From assembly GCA_002329405.1 (NCBI GenBank), contig DCTE01000190.1, positions 35,081 to 45,891 on the forward strand: a DNA stretch of 10,811 nt, given 5' to 3'. Positions 1 to 6,808 of the stretch are shown piece by piece. The DNA is from Ruminococcaceae bacterium UBA1448. GTDB lineage: Bacteria > Bacillota > Clostridia > Oscillospirales > Ruminococcaceae. A model generated the notes under the pieces. That model was given only the letters and a program-made list of their open reading frames with translations, was not told the origin of the DNA and made no database searches. Position 1 is the stretch's first letter. Every line of letters begins with the position of its first letter. Made by a program: the position numbers and the translations under genes.

Positions 1-274
1 CCAGCTGCGGAATCACATGTTCATATTTGGTCGTCTTATTCTGCGGAGGAAGGATATAGTGTCCTTCGATCTGCCCGATCACCGTCAGGCAATGGATCAG
101 ATGGCGGGACCCAGTCAGCACCGCCCCCATATCCTTCACACCATTTTCCGGGATTCCGTCTACCAGCTCCTGCTCATTGCCACCCGAAGGGTCATTTTCA
201 CTGTCCATCAGCAGCGGACAACTGGCTGTCGGGAAATTTCCTGCACTGTACAGGCATTTTTTCTGATGATTCAT
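1..274 (-). CDS. tepA: TepA-like Clp-family (ClpP fold) protein, N-terminal part
   Basis: Only the first 91 codons are in the window; the gene runs off the left edge on the minus strand. The start is the ATG at 272-274, preceded by GGAGGT (281-286) with a 6-nt gap. After a variable, hydrophilic N-terminus of about 60 residues comes the stretch LTVIGQIEGHYILPPQNKTT, followed by KYEHVIPQL. I recognise this from Bacillus TepA (translocation-enhancing protein), a cytoplasmic member of the ClpP/crotonase-like serine-protease fold. The catalytic residues would lie further on, so activity cannot be judged. In Firmicutes tepA commonly sits next to ftsK/spoIIIE, which would be expected just outside the left edge. 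No convincing promoter was found; the upstream stretch carries the DnaA-box-like cluster. The family call is firm, the role is inferred. Confidence 0.85.
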   Translation of the reverse strand, partial: MNHQKKCLYSAGNFPTASCPLLMDSENDPSGGNEQELVDGIPENGVKDMGAVLTGSRHLIHCLTVIGQIEGHYILPPQNKTTKYEHVIPQL

Positions 275-646
275 CTGCAAACCTCCAATATAGACAATCT
301 ATCAGAAAGTCTGCGCCAAAATCATCAATTCATACATTTCCAAAGAAAACCGCCGACTGTTGATCTTTTCAATATTATCGAACGATTTTTCGGGTAATAA
401 CCATGGTACACCCGGAAACGTGTATAAGTTTTTGGGATTCTCACATGCGGGAAATGTGGAAAACTCTCTTCAATTTGGCTGGTTGCAATGTGGAAAACTC
501 TGTTGAAATGGTGGATAAACTCCGTTAAAATCGGATTTCGACCCTTTTCCCCCATTCTGGATTTTTTTCGGTATTTTCCACATAGGCAGGTGAATAATGC
601 TGAAATAAAAGACGGATTTTTTCATTTCTCTTGTTTAAACGTCCCC
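275..646. other. Non-coding stretch between tepA and the DUF6062 gene
   Basis: These 372 bases lie upstream of tepA and downstream of the DUF6062 stop codon. The right half (455-582) holds four DnaA-box-like sites, listed separately. The left half holds the tepA ribosome binding site and no clear promoter; a GATAAT-like -10 can be read on the minus strand near 374-379, but without a good -35. The open frames crossing the stretch have no recognisable protein content. No hairpin terminator was seen after the DUF6062 stop. Confidence 0.6.
455..582. promoter_or_regulatory. Cluster of four DnaA-box-like sites
   Basis: TGTGGAAAA occurs at 455-463 and again at 489-497, GGTGGATAA at 510-518, and the opposite-strand form TTTTCCACA at 574-582. 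The consensus DnaA box is TTATCCACA (TGTGGATAA on the other strand), and TTTTCCACA is a common variant in Gram-positive bacteria. The first two sites extend into a shared direct repeat, ATGTGGAAAACTCT; the third continues with a related AACTC. Spacings of 34 and 21 bp put three boxes on nearly the same helical face. No dnaA, dnaN, rpmH or other origin gene is here, so this is more likely a DnaA-titration or DnaA-regulated site upstream of tepA than the chromosomal origin. The boxes are seen; the function is inferred. Confidence 0.5.
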
Positions 647-1357
647 TCAGCCCTGTTCGCCGGTCCCAAAGTCCCGGGTGGACAGTGCCAGGATCGCCCG
701 TTCAATCGAATCACGGGAATTGCCCCAGTCGGCATCCGGTCCTGCATTGCGGTAATCAAACATCCGGCAGAAATGGGATACATCCCCACCGACTGCCTCC
801 AAATGCCGGTCAAGCAAAGAGATAACCTTCTCTTTAAAGGCCGGATACTCTTTTTTAGACAAGGTGTCATGCCCGACCGTCAACAGCTTTTCAGCATGCG
901 GCAGGCAGATGTACTGCTGCTCAGAAAACAGCGTTTTAAAACTCTCATCCTTTACCCACTGGCGCAAAACGGTGTTAATCATCCCATCCATTGCCTGTTC
1001 AATCTGACTGCAAACAAAACAGCTGTCATTGATTGTCTGCATGCCATCACGTTTACGTGGTTTCGCTTCAGCTTTAGCCAAGATATCCCGGTATCCGTTT
1101 TTCCGCAGCGCACCGAGATGGCTTTCCAGCATTAAGGCCAGTGACAACCGGTTTTTTTGACCTAGCATCATCTTAAAATGGTCGGTGCAGAAGCCCATCC
1201 GGTTGGTTTCAATCCGCACATCCGGTTCCATCATGGCGGCACCCATGATATATTCTACGCACCGGGTTTCCAGCATATCCCGCATCCGGCAGATCGGGCA
1301 GCCGCATTTCGGCTCAAAGACCTCACTGACCGGTATCGTATAAATACTGTCTCTCAT
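647..1357 (-). CDS. DUF6062 family protein, Cys/His-rich
   Basis: This 236-residue protein has no signal peptide or membrane segment and should be cytoplasmic. Its beginning (MRDSIYTIPVSEVFE, then CGCPICRM and later MMEPDVRIETN) matches what I know as DUF6062, common in gut Clostridia and without an established function. Cys/His residues form two similarly spaced sets: C20/C23 with C57/H60, and C113/C116 with C151/H154, i.e. a CxxC followed about 34 residues later by a CxxH, twice. Two metal sites, probably zinc, in a duplicated fold are a reasonable inference. The start is the ATG at 1355-1357, because AAAGGAA (1364-1370) lies 6 nt before it; an in-frame ATG 10 codons upstream has no ribosome binding site. 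It is divergent from the glycosylase gene. Confidence 0.8.
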   Translation of the reverse strand: MRDSIYTIPVSEVFEPKCGCPICRMRDMLETRCVEYIMGAAMMEPDVRIETNRMGFCTDHFKMMLGQKNRLSLALMLESHLGALRKNGYRDILAKAEAKPRKRDGMQTINDSCFVCSQIEQAMDGMINTVLRQWVKDESFKTLFSEQQYICLPHAEKLLTVGHDTLSKKEYPAFKEKVISLLDRHLEAVGGDVSHFCRMFDYRNAGPDADWGNSRDSIERAILALSTRDFGTGEQG

Positions 1358-1463
1358 TATACGTTCCTTTCTGCGCGCAATGCGCAAAGATTATCCTGCT
1401 GCACACATATCTGCGCACAGTCCCATATTTTCTGATGGGGTAATCAAGAGCATACCACTCCAG

Positions 1464-1481
1464 ATTATACTTGTTATTATA
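1464..1481 (-). promoter_or_regulatory. Possible promoter -10 elements for the DUF6062 gene
   Basis: On the minus strand TATAAT occurs twice, at 1464-1469 and 1476-1481, about 110 bases upstream of the DUF6062 start. Neither has a good -35 at 16-18 bp, so which one is used, if either, is unclear. They overlap the plus-strand promoter of the glycosylase gene, so the two divergent genes may compete for polymerase. Confidence 0.35.
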
Positions 1482-1500
1482 CCACATCTTCTGTTATAAT
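1471..1500 (+). promoter_or_regulatory. Promoter for the glycosylase-acetyltransferase operon
   Basis: A sigma-A-like promoter with -35 TTGTTA (1471-1476), an 18-bp spacer and a perfect -10 TATAAT (1495-1500). The predicted leader to the ATG at 1546 is about 40 nt and contains the ribosome binding site AAAGGAG at 1534-1540. Confidence 0.6.
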
Positions 1501-1545
1501 AAAAGAAAACAAAAACATTTTTTCGCAATCCCGAAAGGAGCCAGA

Positions 1546-2364
1546 ATGGAAAACTTTTCTCTGCCGCTCCCGCACGGCTTTTCACTGCGGGACACGCTGC
1601 TGTGCGGTCAGTGCTTCCGCTGGGAAGAGCAGCCGGACGGCAGCTTTGCCGGATGGGCGGGAACCCATTACGCGACCCTTTTCCAGCAGGGTGATATCCT
1701 GACTGTCACCGGTTCAGACCCTGACTTCTGGACAGAATACCTCGATCTGCTGGAGGATTATGACCGCTGGAAAACCGCATTTGCTGCCGACCGGACACTG
1801 TCTGCGGCGATCGAAAAATGCGGCGGCATCCGCATCCTTCGCCAGCAGCCATGGGAAACGGTTATCTCCTTTATCATCAGCGCCAACAACAATATCCCCC
1901 GCATCCGCGGAATTATTGACCGGCTCTGTACCGGGTTCGGCACCAACGGCTGCTTTCCGACTCCCGAACAGCTGGCTGTACAGACTCCCGAAACGCTCGC
2001 GCCACTTCGGGCCGGATTCCGTACCAAATATATACTGGACGCCGCCAGAAAGGTTGCAGATGGGACTCTGTGTCTGGAGCAATTGGCTGATATGCCGCTG
2101 CAACAGGCCAGAGAGCAACTGATGACCGTCAACGGTATCGGCCCAAAGGTTGCCGAATGTATCCTATTGTACGGTTTCCACCGGCTGGATGCTTTTCCGG
2201 TCGATACCTGGATAAAAAAGGTCCTCTGTCAGTGCTACCCCGACGGATTTCCCGAATGGATCGCGCCAAAGGGTGTCGCTCAGCAGTATCTGTTCCATTA
2301 CATCCGCGTCTGCTGTCCAAAGGAGGAACAAAATGCAGCAATCAATTTACCAGCTGACCGATAA
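1546..2364 (+). CDS. ogg: 8-oxoguanine DNA glycosylase (OGG1 type)
   Basis: This enzyme removes oxidised guanine (8-oxoG) from DNA and cuts the backbone by beta-elimination, the first step of base excision repair. The 272-residue protein has an OGG1-like N-terminal part (LRDTLLCGQCFRW, residues 14-26), the OGG1-type loop SANNNIPRI (112-120), and a helix-hairpin-helix NGIGPKVAEC (196-205) followed by FPVD (217-220). By analogy with human OGG1, K201 is the Schiff-base lysine and D220 the catalytic aspartate; both are present, so the enzyme looks active. The start is the ATG at 1546, 5 nt after AAAGGAG; the longer frame from 1471 begins within the promoter. Its 3' end overlaps the next gene by 32 bp, which suggests translational coupling. 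Confidence 0.93.
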   Translation: MENFSLPLPHGFSLRDTLLCGQCFRWEEQPDGSFAGWAGTHYATLFQQGDILTVTGSDPDFWTEYLDLLEDYDRWKTAFAADRTLSAAIEKCGGIRILRQQPWETVISFIISANNNIPRIRGIIDRLCTGFGTNGCFPTPEQLAVQTPETLAPLRAGFRTKYILDAARKVADGTLCLEQLADMPLQQAREQLMTVNGIGPKVAECILLYGFHRLDAFPVDTWIKKVLCQCYPDGFPEWIAPKGVAQQYLFHYIRVCCPKEEQNAAINLPADR

Positions 2365-3163
2365 CGGCCTGCAAACCGCCTGGCAGCTTTTTGACGGTAC
2401 CGAAGAGACGCTGGTCTGGTCAGCGTTACAGGGAATCATGGGACAGGTATCTGGTGATGACCCCGATCAGCCGTCTGCTGTACGGACCACTACCGGGGAT
2501 TTTGCCTTTTTCGCCGGCAACCCGGACGCGCCGGGCGTCGAGGCTCTGATTCGTACCGTAACGGTTCCGCTGCTGGGATGCGGCGACCGGCAGACAGATA
2601 AATGGAAACAACGTATCCTGTCCATCTGGCCGGATGCGCAGATTTTCGACCGGTATACAATTGAGAAAAATACCCGGTTTGACCGGGAGAAGTTGGAAAA
2701 GTACGCAGGCAGACTGCCGGACGGGTTCACAGTCATCCCGATTGACTATGATTGGTATGGCCGCTGCCTGAAAGAGCACTGGATGCGGGACTTTGTTTCC
2801 AACTTTCCATCTGCCGAAGATTTTGTTCGGTATGGCGTTGGTTTTCTGGTACTTGACCCTTCCGGGAACCCTGCCGCCGGCGCATCCAGCTATTCGGTCT
2901 ATCGGGGCGGAATTGAAATCGAGGTGGATACCAACGAAAACTACCGCCGCAGAGGATTGGCACTGGCCGTCTGTGCCAGACTGCTCCTGACCTGTCTGGA
3001 AAAGGGGCTGTATCCCAGCTGGGACGCAGCCAATCTTGCAAGTGTATCCCTCGCCCAAAAACTGGGATATACACCAGGCCACCACTATGAAGTTTTTTAT
3101 CTTTCCGAGAAAGACCCCCAGCAGACTGCAACCGGACAGGTCGTATTTATCGGCAACAGATAA
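2333..3163 (+). CDS. GNAT family N-acetyltransferase
   Basis: A 276-residue protein whose C-terminal half is a GNAT domain: EIEVDTNENYRRRGLALAVC (residues 195-214) holds the acetyl-CoA pyrophosphate-binding motif A (RRRGLA, 205-210), followed by the helix and WDAANLASVSLAQKLGY (230-246), the usual motif B. The long N-terminal half (DNGLQTAWQLF and onwards) is like the GNAT group related to the zwittermicin-resistance acetyltransferase ZmaR (PF12746). The substrate cannot be told from sequence; a small amine or aminoglycoside-like molecule is possible. The start is fixed by AAAGGAGG (2319-2326), 6 nt before the ATG, inside the end of the glycosylase gene. The two genes share a promoter, but I see no reason to link their biochemistry. 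No strong terminator follows; a weak bulged hairpin at 3163-3182 lacks a T-run. Confidence 0.85.
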   Translation: MQQSIYQLTDNGLQTAWQLFDGTEETLVWSALQGIMGQVSGDDPDQPSAVRTTTGDFAFFAGNPDAPGVEALIRTVTVPLLGCGDRQTDKWKQRILSIWPDAQIFDRYTIEKNTRFDREKLEKYAGRLPDGFTVIPIDYDWYGRCLKEHWMRDFVSNFPSAEDFVRYGVGFLVLDPSGNPAAGASSYSVYRGGIEIEVDTNENYRRRGLALAVCARLLLTCLEKGLYPSWDAANLASVSLAQKLGYTPGHHYEVFYLSEKDPQQTATGQVVFIGNR

Positions 3164-3243
3164 CCGTACAGCCAGCTGTCGGCATAAATTGACGAAAAAT
3201 CGAAAACAGATCTTGTATTCTACATAATTTGTTCATTTTCCCT

Positions 3244-3272
3244 TTGCAAATCGAACGTCCCTATGCTATAAT
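3244..3272 (+). promoter_or_regulatory. Promoter of the antiporter gene
   Basis: The -35 is TTGCAA (3244-3249), the spacer is 17 bp and the -10 is a perfect TATAAT (3267-3272). Transcription should begin near 3279, giving a leader of about 40 nt. No riboswitch-sized structure fits in that space. Confidence 0.7.
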
Positions 3273-3319
3273 CGGTAGTTGGAAAAAACCGTTTTTGACG
3301 GCTGACAGGAGGAATTTTG

Positions 3320-4546
3320 GTGGAAACCTATTCTGTATTAAGGGACTTATGTATCATTATTGTATTCGGCAAGGCGTTTGGCATTCTTGCCCGCAAACTG
3401 CGGGCACCGCAGGTCGTCGGTGAAATTATCGCCGGCCTGGTAATCGGCCCGTGTGTGCTGGGAATTGTGCAGCAGACTGATTTTTTGTCGGTCATGGCGG
3501 AAATCGGCGTCATCCTGCTGATGTTCTCAGCGGGGCTGGAAACCAGTATTCAGGACTTGAAGCGAACCGGTATCATTGCATTCCTGATCGCCTGTGCGGG
3601 CGTTCTGGTTCCGTTGATTGGCGGTACCCTGTTATACGAAGCATTTTACGGGTTCAGCCCCTGGGGCAGCGAGAATTTCCTCAAAGCCATGATGATTGGC
3701 TGTATCATGACAGCAACTTCGGTTTCGATTACGGTACGCGCGCTTCAGGAACTGGGGCACCTCAAAGGAATCGTCGGAACAACAATCATGAGTGCCGCAA
3801 TCATCGACGATGTAATCGGCATCATTGTACTGACCGTTGTCCTTGGCTTCAAAGACCCGAGTGCCAATATCGGACGCACCTGCCTGATGACTGTGCTGTT
3901 CTTTGTCCTGGCTCTGGTACTTGGTTATGCGATCTTCCGTATCTTCAAAGCATTTGACGAACATTATCTGCACACCCGTCGGGTTCCGATTCTCGGTCTT
4001 GCACTGTGTATGTTCATGGCCTATGTCGCCGAACATTATTTTGGTGTCGCCGACATCACCGGGGCTTATCTGGCCGGTATCATCCTTTCGTCTATCAAGG
4101 ATGCCGATTACATTGCCGAGAAAATGGATATCAACTCTTATATGCTGTTTGGACCAATCTTTTTTGCCTCCATCGGTCTGAAAACCGATATCACCGGGCT
4201 TACCCCAGCTATCCTCATTTTCTGCGTCTGTTTTGTCCTGGTCGCGATGGTGACCAAGATCATCGGCTGCGGTCTGATGGCCAGGGTTTTTCATTTTCAT
4301 TGGAATGAATCATTGAAGATCGGCATTGGGATGATGACCCGCGGTGAGGTTGCACTGATCGTTGCCCAGAAAGGATTAGCAGTCGGACTTCTCGATTCAA
4401 CCTATTTTACCGCAGTGATCCTGCTGATCGTCTGCTCATCAATCCTGACCCCCGTGCTGCTCAAATTGCTGTACGCCCGCTATCCCGACAACACCGAACA
4501 TCTCGAGGGCCGCTATTCAAACGAACCTGCACAACAGAACACCTGA
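3320..4546 (+). CDS. CPA2-type cation/proton antiporter
   Basis: An integral membrane protein of 408 residues with 12 or 13 hydrophobic segments, of the Na+/H+ exchanger domain family (PF00999, KefB/NapA-like CPA2 group). It should exchange Na+ or K+ for protons across the plasma membrane and help pH and ion balance. Visible motifs are APQVVGEIIAGLVIGP near the N-terminus, TATSVS around residues 131-136, SAAIIDDVIGI with the paired aspartates at about 163-164 (ion-binding site), and GMMTRGEVALIVA in the late helices. It ends soon after the transport domain and has no TrkA-N/RCK domain, unlike KefC. The start is non-AUG: AGGAGG (3307-3312) lies 7 nt before GTG at 3320 and only 4 nt before a TTG at 3317, so GTG is preferred. 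It has its own promoter and terminator. The transported cation is not decided by the sequence. Confidence 0.9.
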   Translation: METYSVLRDLCIIIVFGKAFGILARKLRAPQVVGEIIAGLVIGPCVLGIVQQTDFLSVMAEIGVILLMFSAGLETSIQDLKRTGIIAFLIACAGVLVPLIGGTLLYEAFYGFSPWGSENFLKAMMIGCIMTATSVSITVRALQELGHLKGIVGTTIMSAAIIDDVIGIIVLTVVLGFKDPSANIGRTCLMTVLFFVLALVLGYAIFRIFKAFDEHYLHTRRVPILGLALCMFMAYVAEHYFGVADITGAYLAGIILSSIKDADYIAEKMDINSYMLFGPIFFASIGLKTDITGLTPAILIFCVCFVLVAMVTKIIGCGLMARVFHFHWNESLKIGIGMMTRGEVALIVAQKGLAVGLLDSTYFTAVILLIVCSSILTPVLLKLLYARYPDNTEHLEGRYSNEPAQQNT

Positions 4547-4552
4547 TCGTCT

Positions 4553-4586
4553 CCCGGACAGCCACCCGCTGTCCGGGTTTTATTTT
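4553..4586 (+). terminator. Rho-independent terminator of the antiporter gene
   Basis: A perfect 10-bp stem (CCCGGACAGC at 4553-4562 with GCTGTCCGGG at 4568-4577), a 5-nt loop, and TTTTATTTT directly after. It begins 7 bases past the antiporter stop codon. Confidence 0.92.
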
Positions 4587-4589
4587 GAC

Positions 4590-4629
4590 AAATAAAATGC
4601 CCGGCCTGCTGGTTGATTGCAGACCGGGC
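4590..4629 (-). terminator. Rho-independent terminator of the lipoprotein gene
   Basis: Read on the minus strand, GCCCGGTCTGC pairs with GCAGGCCGGGC (11 pairs, one of them G-U; arms at 4619-4629 and 4599-4609), followed by ATTTTATTT. It lies 20 bases past the lipoprotein stop codon. On the plus strand the hairpin is followed by TTTCTATT, so it may also act as a second stop for the antiporter transcript. Confidence 0.88.
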
Positions 4630-4648
4630 TTTCTATTGCCTGTAAAGA

Positions 4649-5701
4649 TTATTCAAGGTTTTTGGGGGAATGTTTTTTCAGGGAAGCATCGTTGGTAACA
4701 AAGGTCATCCCATTTACCCAATCCTGTTCATACTGGGTAAATTCCTCCCATTTTTCGTTTTGCAGGATGGTATCGCGGTAGCTTTCAAATCCTTCATCGT
4801 CATTTTCCAGGCGGAGCCAGATATAGAAGGTACCTTCCTCGTCGTTATAACTGCCGAATTCTCCTGCTTTTGCGTCGAACAGCGCGGTTACGACCTCTTC
4901 GGGATAATACGTGCTGTCGCTTGTAATATAAGAAGAGGTATCGGGTTCTTCCTCTTCGTCAGACTCCTCATCGGAAGCAGCCTCTTCGCTGGAGGAAGAA
5001 CTGTATTCAGCCTTGATCGACTCGAAATCTGCGCCGCCTTCCAGCTCTTCCAGAATGCCATCCACCTCTTGCTGTTTAGCCTCCAGCTCCTCGCCGGTCA
5101 GAGGTTCACCGTCCTCATCCGAAGCGTCCACCTGAAAGATATTCATATGGGCATACTGTTCATCAAAAATAGTACGCAGATCGTCCACACTGACCGCACG
5201 TTCGCCATCCTCTCCGTAGATATCAAAGAACAGCTTGGATTCCTTGAAAGAATTGGTCAGGATCTTGCGGTAAGAAGTCTCAGCACAGCCCTGGTCCTCA
5301 TACGAAGCAGATACATACGACCAGTAGTAATCAATATAACTTTCCAGATAAGACTGTTCGTCCTCGGTAAAAGAGAGTCCATATTCATCAAATTTGCTTT
5401 CGATTGCCAGATACTGCTTTGCAAGGGTATCGGTACGGTTGGTCACCCAGTCAAGCGCATCCTGGGAGTCAATCTGCTGGCTGTACAGCGAAGCAGAGGT
5501 ATCAATTCCTTCCTGAGACGCTGCCTGATTATAAGCATTGATTGAAAGACCAATATACATACCAGATGTCACTTCATATGCTCCATCTGAAGTACGGTAG
5601 GTCCAGGAAGTGTCCTGATTGCAGGAGGCCAGACTGCCGGCAGCCAGTGCGCAAGCTGCAAACAGGGCAGCAGATTTCAAAACAACTTTCAAGATGTTCA
5701 T
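4649..5701 (-). CDS. SurA/PrsA-like peptidyl-prolyl isomerase lipoprotein
   Basis: A 350-residue secreted lipoprotein. The N-terminus has a basic, hydrophobic signal and a lipobox ending LASC with the lipid-carrying cysteine at C27, so it should sit on the outer face of the membrane. Residues about 40-165 resemble the helical SurA N-terminal chaperone region; residues about 180-300 resemble a diverged parvulin domain (AHMNIFQV, later GGADFESIKAEYSS and FDAKAGEFGSY). PrsA-type proteins help exported proteins fold. The parvulin region is interrupted by a Ser/Glu/Asp-rich run (about 234-257), so isomerase activity is uncertain. The given ATG at 5699-5701 directly abuts its AGAAAGG; a TTG three codons later (5690-5692) has AAAGGA at an 8-nt distance and may be the real start. 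It has its own promoter and terminator. Confidence 0.8.
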   Translation of the reverse strand: MNILKVVLKSAALFAACALAAGSLASCNQDTSWTYRTSDGAYEVTSGMYIGLSINAYNQAASQEGIDTSASLYSQQIDSQDALDWVTNRTDTLAKQYLAIESKFDEYGLSFTEDEQSYLESYIDYYWSYVSASYEDQGCAETSYRKILTNSFKESKLFFDIYGEDGERAVSVDDLRTIFDEQYAHMNIFQVDASDEDGEPLTGEELEAKQQEVDGILEELEGGADFESIKAEYSSSSSEEAASDEESDEEEEPDTSSYITSDSTYYPEEVVTALFDAKAGEFGSYNDEEGTFYIWLRLENDDEGFESYRDTILQNEKWEEFTQYEQDWVNGMTFVTNDASLKKHSPKNLE

Positions 5702-5771
5702 CCTTTCTATAGTACGCCCACAGCCAGTTTTGATCTGACGGGACGGCTATCTATAACACGATATCTTTAGC

Positions 5772-5800
5772 ATTATACACGATTTTTACGTCCTTGTCCA
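5772..5800 (-). promoter_or_regulatory. Promoter of the lipoprotein gene
   Basis: On the minus strand the -35 is TGGACA (5795-5800), the spacer is 17 bp and the -10 is TATAAT (5772-5777). The leader to the lipoprotein start is about 65 nt. This makes the lipoprotein gene independent of the EamA gene upstream. Confidence 0.8.
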
Positions 5801-5820
5801 GTATAACGCCCGAAAATTCA

Positions 5821-6702
5821 TCACCGCTTCACACAATCCTCCTGACGGCGGTGATAAAGGAACAACGCAACACCACTGCCGCAGATCAGCAGATAACCGA
5901 TTATGCTCAACTGGTCGGGAATCTGCTGAAACAGGACAAATCCCAGTAAGGCTGAAAAGATAACCTGTGAATAATCATAAACCGAAATTTCCCTCGCCGG
6001 TGCGTAGCAATAAGCAGCGGTGATCGAAAACTGACCGCCGGAAGCGGCCAGACCCGCTCCAAGCAGTGCGGCAAGCTGTGTCCCGCTCATCGGATGATAG
6101 TCAAACACCAGAAAGGGCAGCGTAACCAGACAGGAAAAGGCTGAGAAAAACAGTACGATCATGGTCCGATTAATTCCTGTCTGCCCGAGCTTACGCACCA
6201 TTGTATAGGCAGCACCGGCACCTGCCCCACCCAGCAATCCAATCAGCGACGGAAACAAATCCATATTGGAAAGGGTTGGTCGGATGATCAGCAGGCTTCC
6301 GCCAAATGCAGCCAGCACCGCGGCACCTTGCACCGGCGTAATTTTTTCTTTGAGCACCAGCCAGGAACAGATGATCGCAAAAAAAGGAGACATCTTGTTG
6401 AGCATCGATGCATCCGATAAAACCAGATGATCAACCGCATAAAAGTTGCACAGTATCCCCACCGTCCCGAAAATGGAACGCAGAATCAGCAGCGGGAGCT
6501 GACAGCGGGTAATCCTGGGCCATTGCCTCTCCTTGAGCAGCAGGACCAGCGCAAATCCTGCGGCAATCAGATTTCGGAAAAAACTTTTCTGGACGCTGGG
6601 CAGATCACCTGCCATTCGAACACAGACATTCATAACTGCAAAACAAAAGGCAGACGTCAGAATGCAGGCGACACCTTTGGCGTAGCGGTTCATATAATCC
6701 AT
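5821..6702 (-). CDS. EamA/DMT family transporter
   Basis: A 293-residue polytopic membrane protein with about ten hydrophobic segments arranged as two EamA halves (about residues 8-140 and 150-285), typical of drug/metabolite transporters (10-TMS DMT superfamily). Recognisable stretches are FCFAVMNVCVRMA in the first helix, FFRNLIAAG, the end of the first repeat WLVLKEKITPVQGAAVLAA, and the second repeat's ISVYDYSQVIFSALLGFVLF. Such proteins export or import small metabolites; the substrate cannot be read. AGAAGGGA directly abuts the ATG at 6700-6702, while a second ATG at 6691-6693 (MNRYAKG) has the same site 9 nt upstream, so the protein may begin three residues later. The gap to the transglycosylase gene upstream contains that gene's terminator; a separate promoter is expected but was not clear. 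Confidence 0.88.
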   Translation of the reverse strand: MDYMNRYAKGVACILTSAFCFAVMNVCVRMAGDLPSVQKSFFRNLIAAGFALVLLLKERQWPRITRCQLPLLILRSIFGTVGILCNFYAVDHLVLSDASMLNKMSPFFAIICSWLVLKEKITPVQGAAVLAAFGGSLLIIRPTLSNMDLFPSLIGLLGGAGAGAAYTMVRKLGQTGINRTMIVLFFSAFSCLVTLPFLVFDYHPMSGTQLAALLGAGLAASGGQFSITAAYCYAPAREISVYDYSQVIFSALLGFVLFQQIPDQLSIIGYLLICGSGVALFLYHRRQEDCVKR

Positions 6703-6756
6703 TCCCTTCTCATCAGCTTTTATGATATTACGATACCACTTTCCGCACCTTTTGGC

Positions 6757-6799
6757 AAGAAAAAGCCGGAGTAACCGTATCAGACACGTTTACCCCGGC
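6757..6799 (-). terminator. Rho-independent terminator of the lytic transglycosylase gene
   Basis: On the minus strand GCCGGGGTAA (6790-6799) pairs with TTACTCCGGC (6765-6774), 10 pairs with one G-U, followed by TTTTTCTT. It starts about 10 bases past the stop codon. Confidence 0.82.
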
Positions 6800-6808
6800 A
6801 GATTACCA

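Noticed and set aside
17..397. Plus-strand open frame of 126 codons at the left edge
   Set aside because: It lies antisense to the TepA-like gene, whose motif and ribosome binding site are clear on the minus strand; the plus-strand product resembles nothing.
325..555. Minus-strand open frame of 76 codons
   Set aside because: No ribosome binding site and no recognisable content; it is made of the DnaA-box repeats and flanking intergenic sequence.
455..582. The DnaA-box cluster as the chromosomal origin of replication
   Set aside because: No dnaA, dnaN, rpmH or recF near it, no clear AT-rich unwinding stretch, and the neighbours are not those of a Firmicute origin.
488..1135. Plus-strand open frame of 215 codons antisense to the DUF6062 gene
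   Set aside because: The DUF6062 frame has conserved Cys/His motifs and a good SD; the antisense frame has neither.
3163..3182. Hairpin after the GNAT gene as a terminator
   Set aside because: The stem is short and bulged and no T-run follows.
4670..5545. Plus-strand open frame of 291 codons antisense to the lipoprotein gene
   Set aside because: Its length comes from the acidic codon bias of the lipoprotein gene; the minus strand has the signal peptide, lipobox, promoter and terminator.
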